Below are positions 1-6,534 of a DNA stretch of 10,130 bases, in pieces. The first letter of the stretch is position 1. The number at the start of each line of letters is the position of its first letter. The stretch is from Limisphaerales bacterium (lineage in GTDB: Bacteria; Verrucomicrobiota; Verrucomicrobiae; Limisphaerales; UBA11358), in contig PLZL01000113.1 in the NCBI GenBank assembly GCA_003152145.1, forward strand, positions 1 through 10,130, read 5' to 3'. The notes under the pieces were generated by a model that worked only from the letters and a program-made list of their open reading frames with translations, ran no database searches and was not told the origin of the DNA. The position numbers and the translations under genes were made by a program.

Positions 1-1
1 A

Positions 2-700
2 GCAACGAAATTCACCGAATATCCAGCATATCAGGCTCACCTATCCCAAGCGCAACTGCGGGCAGAGTTCCAAAACAAGAGCGTTGAGATGAGTATCCAC
101 GTTACTACGGGATTTGCAGCAGCAGCAGCCGCTGCTTGGATCGCAGTGCATGTCAATCCAACCGGATTATCAGCCCCCACTGACTTTACAGCATTACGCA
201 TGCCCATAGTTTTGGTTTCAGGCTTCTACGCGCTCATCCAATCTTTGATTTTGAGCAATTACATTTATCAAACATTTCACCTGCACTCTATCAACTGGGT
301 TTGCGTTAATTGTTTTTACCAGCCCTTGCCAGCTTCAGGTGCGATTATCGTTTCTGACGAGTTGAAGGAAACAAATATCGGGAATTGGCGACGTTGGTTC
401 AGACGCAAACTTATCAGGTTCTGTAGCAATCTTCTTATCACGTTCCAGCCACTTATTCTTTATTTTTCTATGTTCGTCGCTTTGCTGGTGATCTCATTGG
501 ACCTCGTCTGGCCGCCACAGCCAATTCTTCCGCTATGCTGGGCCATTGTCATTGTCGCCATTCTCTTGTTATGGCTTCTGGTTCTTTTCGGACTGCACCT
601 AGCATGTCGTGCTCTTGCCACGGAGGCGGCCATGCGTGTAGCTCTTGAATCAAATCGTCGCCGCACCTGCCACATCGCCGGTCAAACTCCGTCACCTTAG
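2..700 (+). CDS. Partial multi-pass membrane protein, function unknown (5' end outside window)
   Basis: The reading frame is open from the first bases of the window, so the true start probably lies upstream; the first in-frame ATG is at 89. Counting from that ATG (203 residues), hydrophobic stretches lie at about 5-21, 38-58, 115-138 and 145-170, giving roughly four membrane segments. Between segments 2 and 3 there is a closely spaced Cys pair (W-V-C-V-N-C, 70-75), and a basic cluster (RRWFRRK, 101-107) precedes segment 3 and probably faces the cytoplasm. The tail is Arg-rich and polar. I do not recognise the family. Base composition looks more AT-rich than the genes on the right side of the window. 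It lies on the element side of the tRNA gene, so it may be cargo, but the element's left boundary is not visible and it could equally be a host gene. Confidence 0.6.
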   Translation, partial: ATKFTEYPAYQAHLSQAQLRAEFQNKSVEMSIHVTTGFAAAAAAAWIAVHVNPTGLSAPTDFTALRMPIVLVSGFYALIQSLILSNYIYQTFHLHSINWVCVNCFYQPLPASGAIIVSDELKETNIGNWRRWFRRKLIRFCSNLLITFQPLILYFSMFVALLVISLDLVWPPQPILPLCWAIVIVAILLLWLLVLFGLHLACRALATEAAMRVALESNRRRTCHIAGQTPSP

Positions 701-790
701 CCACCGCAAGCCGCTTTTGCGCGAGCCAATTTGACAACACCCAAAAGCTGCCGCACGTTGATCGCGTGCGAATACCATTTACACGCGAAA

Positions 791-1108
791 ATGCCGCAGA
801 GATGGCCAGACGCGCTAACGCCGCGATTGCTGCGCGTAAAGCTGAAACTTGCCCGACGCCTCGCCCAACTGGACGCGAACACGACCGAGGACGCAAGGAT
901 AACGCGCACGAAAAAGCAGCTTGCGCGGCTGGACGACCTGATTGACAAGGCACTTGATAATGCCGACGCCGAACTTTTCCTGCGCTTGGCCGCCGCGAAA
1001 GACCGCCTGTGGAACCTCGTCACGCCAAAAGCTGGCGTGCTTCGGCCCCGCTCCGGCAAGTCCAGGCCCGATCCATTGCCGAGCCGGTTTCAGACAGCAC
1101 AAGGCTAG
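791..1108 (+). CDS. Small charged helical protein, probably frameshifted near 845
   Basis: The +2 frame gives a highly charged, helix-prone protein (LARRLAQLDAN, then TRTKKQLARLDDLIDKAL, then RLAAAKDRLW) ending in a basic Pro-rich tail. The listed start is the ATG at 791; a TTG at 731 is an alternative, and neither has a clear ribosome binding site. The first ~18 residues of this frame look unnatural, whereas frame +1 just upstream (about 766-847) encodes a matching helical lead-in (IPFTRENAAEMARRANAAIA). Removing one A from the triplet at 845-847 would join the two into one smooth protein, so this may be a broken gene or a sequence error. The charged-helical style resembles small hypothetical proteins of phage-like elements; I cannot name a family. 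It converges with the replication-type gene on the other strand. Confidence 0.45.
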   Translation: MPQRWPDALTPRLLRVKLKLARRLAQLDANTTEDARITRTKKQLARLDDLIDKALDNADAELFLRLAAAKDRLWNLVTPKAGVLRPRSGKSRPDPLPSRFQTAQG

Positions 1109-1128
1109 TCAAATTGAGGTGTTTTCGT

Positions 1129-1959
1129 TCATGGTGCATAATCCCTTTTCTTTGGTTTTGCTCCCAATGCCGATGCGTTGGCGTAGGCTGTGGCCATGTT
1201 CCGCCAGCTTTGGACGGGCTTGCCCTCCTTGTCAGTCCAGTGCGATTTCTGCATGGCCTTGAGAAATGGGGCGGCGTATTTTTCCGCGCCGTGGAATAGC
1301 AGAATCAAATGGCTTCGCACTTCCGACTCGCTTGGAATGTCGAACGGCAAAGCTCGTAAATTAGAAGCAAGTCCTTTCGTCAATCCGTCCGTCCATCCAT
1401 CCGAACCAATAACTTTAGAAGAATCCGAATCCATCCGAATCGTTGGCGGTGAATCACTCTTGGGCGTGAGTGCTGCGACTGCCGGTGTCTGGTCGGTCTG
1501 GTCTGATCTGGTCTTTTCTATCAATTCTGATTTGGTCTGGTCTGGTCTGGTCTTATCGGGTTTCGTTCCGGTTATCGGTCGGTTATCGGTCGGTTTTTCG
1601 TTCTGCCCTAATTCATTGGCGTTTTCACTTTTGGGGGGTCTGCCTCCTTTTTCGCCCGCGTGCCATTTTTGAATCAGTTGCGCGTTGTGTTCGTCCCATT
1701 GATGCGCTGCAAAGCCTTTGGGCGTGAGTTTGTCCACGAAGCGTGTCTTTATCATGGCGACATGACAGGCGGGTTTGCGATTTTCCCAATGGCAAATTGA
1801 TGCAAGTTGCGCGGGGGTCATTTCTGGGAATTCGTTACGCTTGGAATGTTGACAGTGCGCCCAAAGACGAATAACGGCAAGCGGGGCTGATGGGTCTTTG
1901 GTGATCTCAACCAGCAATCGCGTTTTCCAATGCTCAAGGAAATTAGGCTGCACGATCAT
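1129..1959 (-). CDS. Replication-type protein of a mobile element (winged-helix-like N-terminus, linker, helical C-terminus)
   Basis: The 276-residue protein has three visible parts. Residues 1-97 form a compact helical region (FLEHWKTRLL ... VIRLWAHCQ ... GFAAHQWDEHNAQLIQKW) like the N-terminal DNA-binding part of phage replisome-organiser/DnaD-like proteins. A basic GGRPPK motif (105-110), reminiscent of an AT-hook, opens a long polar linker (111-195) rich in Thr, Asp, Lys and Gln. Residues 208-260 form a helical C-terminus (SHLILLFHGAEKYAAPFL ... SWRNMATAYANA), a style seen in primosome helper proteins. The start is strong: AAGGGAGG lies five bases before the ATG at 1959. Upstream, in the same direction, are a tiny Pro-rich ORF overlapping this start and an excisionase-like gene, suggesting one xis-rep operon. 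The exact role (origin binding or helicase loading) is inferred from architecture only. Confidence 0.6.
   Translation of the reverse strand: MIVQPNFLEHWKTRLLVEITKDPSAPLAVIRLWAHCQHSKRNEFPEMTPAQLASICHWENRKPACHVAMIKTRFVDKLTPKGFAAHQWDEHNAQLIQKWHAGEKGGRPPKSENANELGQNEKPTDNRPITGTKPDKTRPDQTKSELIEKTRSDQTDQTPAVAALTPKSDSPPTIRMDSDSSKVIGSDGWTDGLTKGLASNLRALPFDIPSESEVRSHLILLFHGAEKYAAPFLKAMQKSHWTDKEGKPVQSWRNMATAYANASALGAKPKKRDYAP
1384..1592. repeat. Cluster of short tandem repeats in the rep linker; candidate origin iterons
   Basis: Within the linker-coding part of the replication-type gene, short direct repeats cluster: TCCG/TCCA tetranucleotides at 1384-1403, GAATCC-type repeats at about 1420-1441, TCTGGTC-type repeats at 1488-1514, a perfect (GGTCT)x4 at 1534-1553, and an 11-bp unit GGTTATCGGTC in perfect tandem at 1570-1591. 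In several phages and satellites the origin lies inside the initiator gene as iterons, so this is a candidate origin. Low-complexity linker coding alone could also produce such repeats. Confidence 0.4.
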
Positions 1960-2044
1960 TGCGGCCTCCCTTCACAGGTGCAACCGGCGCGGGTGTCGGC
2001 GTCGCCGGGGCTTGCGGTGGTTTCGAAAGTGAAGTAGTTTTCAT
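1943..2044 (-). CDS. Possible tiny Pro/Thr/Ala-rich protein (33 aa)
   Basis: An ATG at 2044 opens a 33-codon frame beginning MKTTSLSKPPQAPATPTPAP and ending ...GGRNDRAA before a TAA. It sits between the excisionase-like gene and the replication-type gene, on the same strand, and overlaps the start of the latter by 17 bases. The strong AAGGGAGG site inside its 3' end serves the downstream gene, so its own translation could help couple expression. There is no clear ribosome binding site for it and the sequence is low complexity, so it may not be a real protein. Confidence 0.25.
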   Translation of the reverse strand: MKTTSLSKPPQAPATPTPAPVAPVKGGRNDRAA

Positions 2045-2104
2045 GTGTCAGGTTTGCCGTTCGCGTTTTGATTGTCGTCAGCGCGAGCGGCTTTTTTTTT
2101 GGCG

Positions 2105-2326
2105 TCACTCGGCGAACTTTTCAAGTTCACTGCCCGGAATTAAAATCTTCCGAAAGTCAGCAACGCGGCGAAGCCGGTTCTGTCGGACAAGTTTTCGGAT
2201 TGAAACAACGGACACGGATAGGCGAGCCGCCGCCTCTCGCACGTCGAAAAGCAACTTCGGCGCGTCGCTTGCCGCAGACTTCGCGTTTTCCGCTGCGGCG
2301 TCGGAACTGTTTTTAATGTTTGCCAT
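2105..2326 (-). CDS. Excisionase-like helix-turn-helix protein (HTH_17/MerR-type)
   Basis: A 73-residue protein with a polar Ala/Asn/Ser-rich N-terminus (1-24) and a small winged helix-turn-helix (25-73). The core reads LLFDVREAAARLSVSVVSIR followed by KLVRQNRLRRVADFRKILIP and closes with SELEKFAE. This is the typical layout of excisionase/AlpA-like domains: a 'DVREAAARLSVS' first helix pair, a recognition helix with Arg/Lys, and a wing ending in 'ILIP'. In the family such proteins bend att DNA to favour excision and may act as regulators. The ATG at 2326 is the first in its frame, because a TAG lies immediately upstream; no good ribosome binding site precedes it. It is divergent from the helix-turn-helix regulator at 2398 and shares the intervening operator, and it heads the leftward operon with the replication-type gene. 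Confidence 0.75.
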   Translation of the reverse strand: MANIKNSSDAAAENAKSAASDAPKLLFDVREAAARLSVSVVSIRKLVRQNRLRRVADFRKILIPGSELEKFAE

Positions 2327-2367
2327 TTGCTACAACGTAATCTTTCACGTTGCGATGTAAATGGCAT

Positions 2368-2395
2368 GGTGTATCCTTTCGGTGTATAATACACC
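2368..2395. promoter_or_regulatory. Divergent promoter/operator with three GGTGTAT half-sites
   Basis: GGTGTAT occurs at 2368-2374 and 2381-2387, 13 bp apart, and in inverted form (ATACACC) at 2389-2395. The last two make a 15-bp palindrome with a one-base centre. A consensus -10 box TATAAT (2385-2390) for the rightward gene lies inside this palindrome; no good -35 is visible. On the opposite strand the palindrome gives TATTAT, a possible leftward -10. The likely rightward transcription start (about 2396-2398) coincides with the ATG at 2398, implying a leaderless mRNA. This is the arrangement expected for a self-regulated repressor switch. Confidence 0.55.
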
Positions 2396-2397
2396 TT

Positions 2398-3108
2398 ATG
2401 AAAAAGGCAAAAAGACGAACAAAAAGGGCGGTTGCGGCCATTCTGGACGCTACCGGATTAACCCAAAGTCAGTTTGCTGAAATGATTGGCGCGAGCTTGG
2501 ACACCGTGAAGTCATGGAATCGGAAAGAGAATCCCAGCCCGATTTCCCAGCAATTCGAGACTAGAATTTTATTCGCAACCGGCGCGGTGATAAAAGACGA
2601 CGGCTCGGTTGTCGCGTTCTTCTCCTTCCCGCCATGCGAAAAACATGATCCCAAGCCCGCCTGCTCCGTGCCATTCACCAAGGACACGTTCACCTTCTGG
2701 CGGACACGCCTTTTCAAGTCAAACGAAGTGATCGCCGACCGTTGCGCACGGCATTGCACTGATTCTCTCCGTCGGATTTTCCACGCCGCATGTCAGCCCG
2801 TGCGCGGCCAAAGAAGCTTGCCCGCCGTCTGGGACAGCTTTTGCGATTGGGAGAAAGACACAAAAAAGAAATTCAACCTATCCAGCCGACTGGAAAAGAT
2901 GGAGAAGGATTATGAGGTCAAAACCCTGCGGGAAGATATAGTCTTTGGATTGCACCGATTGATTGCGCGACAGAACGCACGACTTCCCGCGTGCAAGCGG
3001 CTAACGCAGAGCGAAGAAAGCGAAAAAATCCGCGCCATGATAGTCGAAATTGGGAAGAAATTGGCGGTTGCCAACAAAAAGCCCGCGACGGTGAAATCGC
3101 GGGCGTGA
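2398..3108 (+). CDS. Helix-turn-helix (XRE-like) regulator with long C-terminal extension
   Basis: Starting at the ATG at 2398, the protein has 236 residues. A basic start (KKAKRRTKR) is followed by a helix-turn-helix at about 11-45 (AVAAILDATGLTQSQFAEMI, then GASLDTVKSWNRKENP), typical of XRE/Cro-type DNA binding. Residues 95-150 are Cys/Trp-containing and unrecognised, and 155-195 look coiled-coil-forming (RLEKMEKDYEVKTLREDI). The total is much longer than a minimal Cro-type protein, so the C-terminus may bind a signal or partner. A frame extending upstream to 2350 exists, but it would run through the promoter; the ATG at 2398 directly follows the TATAAT-bearing palindrome and suits leaderless translation. 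It diverges from the excisionase gene and converges on the integrase, so a repressor role controlling xis-rep is inferred from context. Its final codons contain a hairpin that works as a terminator on the other strand. Confidence 0.65.
   Translation: MKKAKRRTKRAVAAILDATGLTQSQFAEMIGASLDTVKSWNRKENPSPISQQFETRILFATGAVIKDDGSVVAFFSFPPCEKHDPKPACSVPFTKDTFTFWRTRLFKSNEVIADRCARHCTDSLRRIFHAACQPVRGQRSLPAVWDSFCDWEKDTKKKFNLSSRLEKMEKDYEVKTLREDIVFGLHRLIARQNARLPACKRLTQSEESEKIRAMIVEIGKKLAVANKKPATVKSRA
3076..3104 (-). terminator. Intrinsic terminator of the integrase gene
   Basis: On the minus strand a perfect 8-bp stem (GCCCGCGA with TCGCGGGC, 3097-3104 and 3081-3088) with an 8-base loop is followed directly by TTTTTG. 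It begins about 20 bases after the integrase stop. It lies within the last codons of the convergent regulator gene. In the plus direction no U-tract follows, so it should act mainly on leftward transcripts. Confidence 0.75.
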
Positions 3109-3124
3109 CTCGGACAGGTGATTT

Positions 3125-4333
3125 TCAGCGGAGTGCGGCGGCTTGCGCCGTTGGCAACGGTGTCACATTCTCCGGCAATGTCTGTCCGAACGTGACCATT
3201 GCGGCCATGCTTTGCGAGTGCGCTCGGCGCAAGTGGCCATAAACTTTCATGGCGAGCGCGCCGCCGTCAACGTGTCCAAGCCACCGTGAAACCGTTGGAA
3301 TGTCCACGCCCGATTCGATGCAATGCGAAGCGAACAAATGCCGCAAATCATGGTGTGTGATTCGCGTGCAGCCAACGATTTTGCACGCCCTGTCCAGTGA
3401 TTTTTGACACTCGCCAAGCACGCAAACGCGCTCAATGGACAACGGTTTGTTTTGCACGCGCAAGCGGTCTAGGAGCCGTCGCATTGGCGGAATTATCGGA
3501 ATGAAACGCAAGTTGTGTGCGGTGGATTTTTTCGACCGCTTCGCATTGTGGATTTTGATTTCTCCGCGCTCCGTGTCCACGTCCTGCCATTGAACCAAGC
3601 GGGCTTCGCTGATTCGGCAACCGGAATAGGCGAGAAATTCAACCAAGTCCGCGCAGTGGCGGGATTGTCCCGCGCCACTGGTTGCAATCGCCTCGACCAT
3701 CTTTTCAAATTGCTTTGGCTCCGGCAGCGTCAATTCCTTTGGCTTCGCGCCAAGCCGTTTCAAAGCGAAGGCGGGATTTTTGTCACGGCCAAGCCCGCCT
3801 CGAATCAAAATGTTTCGCAATGCCGCAAGAGTGTTGTTGAAATTCACCGCCTCGAATTTCTCGGCGAAGCCGTGTCCCCATGCCTTGCATTGCGACACGG
3901 TGATTTTGTCCAGCTTCATGCCGTCCAAGCCCGGCCATGATTTCAGTAACGCCGCAACGCGGTAATTCCAATAGCGTTTTGTCTCCGGCGCGAGCGCGTG
4001 ATCGTTTTCAATGTCGGCAAGGTAGAGCGTCTTTGCGTCTTTGAACGTGACGGCGGGCGCGTCCGGCTCCGGCGGCTTCTGCAATTCCCTTAGCTTGGCG
4101 CGGAGCCGGTCTTTGGCCGTTGTGAAAACGTCCGTTTCAAGCGAAGCGCGTTTCACGATGCCCGCGACCTTTGCGCGAGCGAAGAAAACGCCGCTGGCAA
4201 CGTATTGCATGAGTCCGGCGTGAGTGTGGAACGTTTTCCACTTGCCGTCTTTGCTGACTGTGGTTAGTTTCCGATCGCGCATTGCGCCCGCCATTTTGGT
4301 ATCGGATGAGTTTGTCATAACACTCAAAAGCAT
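3125..4333 (-). CDS. int: Tyrosine recombinase / integrase
   Basis: A 402-residue site-specific recombinase of the phage-integrase family. Residues ~95-190 form a SAM-like core-binding domain (TFKDAKTLYLADIEND ... WNYRVAALLKSW). The catalytic domain at ~200-385 carries the expected residues: Arg240 (YSGCRISEA), a likely beta-hairpin Lys around 265 (NAKRSKK), His328 and Arg331 (THHDLRHLF), His354 (WLGHVDGG) and the nucleophile Tyr365 (MKVYGHL). All five key positions are present, so the enzyme looks active. The residues before the core-binding domain would be the arm-type binding domain. Starts at 4333 and 4318 (MTNSS) are both possible; neither has a strong ribosome binding site. It points away from the tRNA-Lys gene, whose 5' end is 79 bp upstream, the usual closeness of an integrase to its attachment site. 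A strong terminator follows its stop codon. Confidence 0.93.
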   Translation of the reverse strand: MLLSVMTNSSDTKMAGAMRDRKLTTVSKDGKWKTFHTHAGLMQYVASGVFFARAKVAGIVKRASLETDVFTTAKDRLRAKLRELQKPPEPDAPAVTFKDAKTLYLADIENDHALAPETKRYWNYRVAALLKSWPGLDGMKLDKITVSQCKAWGHGFAEKFEAVNFNNTLAALRNILIRGGLGRDKNPAFALKRLGAKPKELTLPEPKQFEKMVEAIATSGAGQSRHCADLVEFLAYSGCRISEARLVQWQDVDTERGEIKIHNAKRSKKSTAHNLRFIPIIPPMRRLLDRLRVQNKPLSIERVCVLGECQKSLDRACKIVGCTRITHHDLRHLFASHCIESGVDIPTVSRWLGHVDGGALAMKVYGHLRRAHSQSMAAMVTFGQTLPENVTPLPTAQAAALR

Positions 4334-4355
4334 ACGGTATCAAATGGCGGTATGC
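4330..4355. repeat. Small direct and inverted repeats upstream of int (possible arm/Xis sites)
   Basis: GCATAC at 4330-4335 and GTATGC at 4350-4355 form an inverted repeat, and CGGTAT recurs at 4335-4340 and 4348-4353 with similar following bases (CAAATG and GCAATG), a 13-bp period. They sit between the integrase start and the tRNA, where arm-type integrase or excisionase binding sites would be expected. The repeats are short, so chance is possible. Confidence 0.3.
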
Positions 4356-4412
4356 AATGACAAAATTGAAGAAAATGGCAGTGAGTGAATAGCCAATGTT
4401 TTCAATGGTTTT

Positions 4413-4488
<76 letters not shown>

Positions 4489-4497
4489 CTTCAGTTT

Positions 4498-6066
4498 CTA
4501 ATTTTTCCAGACCCAATCGCCTTTGGCGTTGTCAAACACCCCATTTTTTTGCAACCCCACCTGCCCGTCGTCATCCGTTTCATTCCAGCCAACGGAATAG
4601 AGCAGGAATTTCCCGTCCAAGGAGCGGCGATAATGCAATGGCTGGCCATTGATGATGTCCTGCGGCAATTTTTCGATGAACCGGGGCTCAAGCGCGTCGA
4701 GCGATCCGGGATATTCGCCATGCGCGAGCCGGAAACGCTCCAGCGCAATCGCCACGCGCGCCAGGTCCGCCGATTCCTGTCCGTAGGCAAACCTTCTCAC
4801 CGCATTTCCCAGCCCGGGCAGGAGCAATTTCTCGATTGTGTTGTAGCGGTTGGGATGTTTGGTTTCAGCCTGGGCTGCCGTATCCGCATGAAGGGCTGCC
4901 TTTGGCGAAATGATCCCGCGATTCGTATCCGCCAGCGGGATATACAATTCCACCATTGGCCGGGCGCAACTAAGCCGGTTCTGGTAATACCAGCCGCTGG
5001 GGATTAAATGCCAGCCGATTCGCGTCGTCAGAGACTGCTTAGCAACCCTGCCATCACCGGACATATTCTGGAGTTGCTCCGGATGGCGCTTCAGATAATC
5101 AATGATGCGGCCTTGAAATACCATTTCACCGCGCATGGTAAATTTGTAGTCCGCTAGAAAATCCAACTTCGCCAGTTCCGAATCAAGTTCAGTCAGTTGC
5201 GCATCCGACCATTTGTGGTCCGCCAGACCCTCCCAAACCGGCTGGAGCGCTATGGTCACAACCGCAATCCGCACCAGATGCGAAATCAGAAATGTCTCGT
5301 TGCGAACGGAATCGTTGAGACGCAGCGTCAGTTTCACGTCATCCAATGCCTTTTTATTCTGGCCATTTTGCAATTCAGCGCTGGCGCGCAGTTGCAGGAC
5401 CTGTGCGTAGCGTTTTACAACGGCCAGATGCGGTAGCAAAATCGCGGCCGGATCCTCGGTGGTGTAAATGACGGGAAATCGCGAATCGGGCAATGCGCTG
5501 TCCTGCCGCAATTTTTCAATCACCGGATCGAATTTGCTCAACGCCAGCAAGACATCGGCGGCGGGCGATTGCGGCTGCGGCGCGATGGGAATGGCCGCTG
5601 CCGGGGTTGTCGTTTCCAAGTCGCGGTAATAGGACTGCCACGGTTTCAAGTCGGTGGCGCCGGCGGTCGTCCAATGACTCGACATTTCAGGCGGTGCGGG
5701 CATCTTCTGCGACGCCCAATTATTTCCGACCAAACCCGACACGCCGACGGGAAGCTGGGAAACAATCCTGGAAACTTCCTCACCGTCAATCCGGTTGCCA
5801 TACCATGACCTGGCCCTCTCCGGGTTGCTTGGCCAAAGGTATTTTATCTCCGCGATCCAAACGGGCGACATCGCAAAATTCTGGTCGTCCGGCACCGTTG
5901 GCGGCACGACGCTGGCAAAATCAAACTTTTCACCTTTGGCTTCCCATTGGTGTTTGAATTTGTTCCAGGCGTGCCAGCCGCGCAAATCTTCCTCGGCGTA
6001 AAACAATGCAACCAACATGCCCAACCCGGCCAGCCCGATGACCATCCACCGCAAGAAGGTTTTCAT
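4498..6066 (-). CDS. Membrane-anchored protein with C-terminal pseudopilin-like 'GEYP' domain, function unknown
   Basis: From the chosen ATG at 6066 the protein has 522 residues. The N-terminus (MKTFLRWMVIGLAGLGMLVA) is a single membrane anchor at about 7-23; the rest is probably outside the cytoplasm. A longer frame to 6189 adds 41 residues with no hydrophobic start, so 6066 is preferred. The middle (about 200-400) is helical. The final ~80 residues (ALERFRLAHGEYPGSLDALE ... LPQDIINGQPLHYRR ... FLLYSVGWNETDDDG) match a domain frequent in Verrucomicrobia and Planctomycetes, reminiscent of the C-terminal part of type II secretion pseudopilins ('YP..L..L'). No catalytic motif is visible. Its stop lies only nine bases from the tRNA 3' end, so it converges on the tRNA gene with no obvious terminator between them. 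It is probably a resident chromosomal gene. Confidence 0.7.
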   Translation of the reverse strand: MKTFLRWMVIGLAGLGMLVALFYAEEDLRGWHAWNKFKHQWEAKGEKFDFASVVPPTVPDDQNFAMSPVWIAEIKYLWPSNPERARSWYGNRIDGEEVSRIVSQLPVGVSGLVGNNWASQKMPAPPEMSSHWTTAGATDLKPWQSYYRDLETTTPAAAIPIAPQPQSPAADVLLALSKFDPVIEKLRQDSALPDSRFPVIYTTEDPAAILLPHLAVVKRYAQVLQLRASAELQNGQNKKALDDVKLTLRLNDSVRNETFLISHLVRIAVVTIALQPVWEGLADHKWSDAQLTELDSELAKLDFLADYKFTMRGEMVFQGRIIDYLKRHPEQLQNMSGDGRVAKQSLTTRIGWHLIPSGWYYQNRLSCARPMVELYIPLADTNRGIISPKAALHADTAAQAETKHPNRYNTIEKLLLPGLGNAVRRFAYGQESADLARVAIALERFRLAHGEYPGSLDALEPRFIEKLPQDIINGQPLHYRRSLDGKFLLYSVGWNETDDDGQVGLQKNGVFDNAKGDWVWKN

Positions 6067-6534
6067 AACCGGTATGACATTTGGGCGCGGGAAATCCTTT
6101 GATCTTTTTAAGTTGTCCCACTGGTATTTTGGTTGAGGGGTAAAAAATGAACTGGCTTGCGGTATGTGGACCAAGGACGCGGACGCCATAGCAGCGTGGC
6201 CGGCACGCGGCCTTACGCCGCTTTCAGTCTTTCAGAACTTCAGTTTTTTGTAAATCTTGCCTCTGCCAGACTTCCGGCGCACACTCGGTTCTACGATGAC
6301 ATCCGGATTCCGCCTTCATCAGATTTCGGCGCGACAAGTTGATGCAGTCCGCCCCGGGGCGCAGCTTTACGGGGCCTCCGCAAAAGTTCAAAAGCTTGCT
6401 CCGGATTTTCGGGCCAATGACAAATTCCCAACTCCGAATTTGGAACGCTTGCGCGATGAAGTCCGGGGGGAGCGCACGCCGCTGGCGTGCGATTTTCGGG
6501 GGCCCGCCGGAAATCTCGTCCAAGCCATTTTTGC
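6067..6534. other. Intergenic region between divergent genes; hairpins, no convincing gene
   Basis: 468 bp separate the two divergent genes and must hold both promoters, but I find no clear -35/-10 pair. A GGCCG/CGGCC hairpin lies at 6198-6212, and a perfect 8-bp stem (CGCACGCC/GGCGTGCG, three-base loop) at 6473-6491 is followed by only ATTTTC. A 93-codon plus-strand frame (6257-6538) ends in a TGA that overlaps the next ATG, but its composition does not look like a natural protein. Confidence 0.5.
6473..6491. repeat. Perfect 8-bp hairpin upstream of the beta-helix gene
   Basis: CGCACGCC (6473-6480), loop GCT, GGCGTGCG (6484-6491). It is followed by ATTTTC, too short for a confident terminator. 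It sits 44 bases before the ATG at 6535, so it could affect the leader RNA, or be an attenuating or mobile intergenic palindrome. Confidence 0.4.

Noticed and set aside
549..953. 134-codon minus-strand frame, with other overlapping minus frames at 697-1059 and 815-1102
   Set aside because: Arg/Ala/Ser-rich antisense shadows without recognisable domains; the plus strand carries the plausible protein.
1014..1146. Tiny minus-strand ORFs overlapping the end of rep (ATGs near 1133 and 1144)
   Set aside because: A 7-codon ORF and a 39-codon ORF whose products look random; no conserved motif.
1488..1591. Possible CRISPR or simple VNTR array
   Set aside because: Units are 4-11 bp with no spacers and lie in a continuous coding frame; not CRISPR-like.
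1943..2360. Plus-strand frame of 133 codons opposite the excisionase region
   Set aside because: Low-quality composition, antisense to a recognisable HTH gene; no start signal.
6473..6497. Hairpin as an intrinsic terminator
   Set aside because: Only four T residues follow, and there is no upstream plus-strand gene to terminate.
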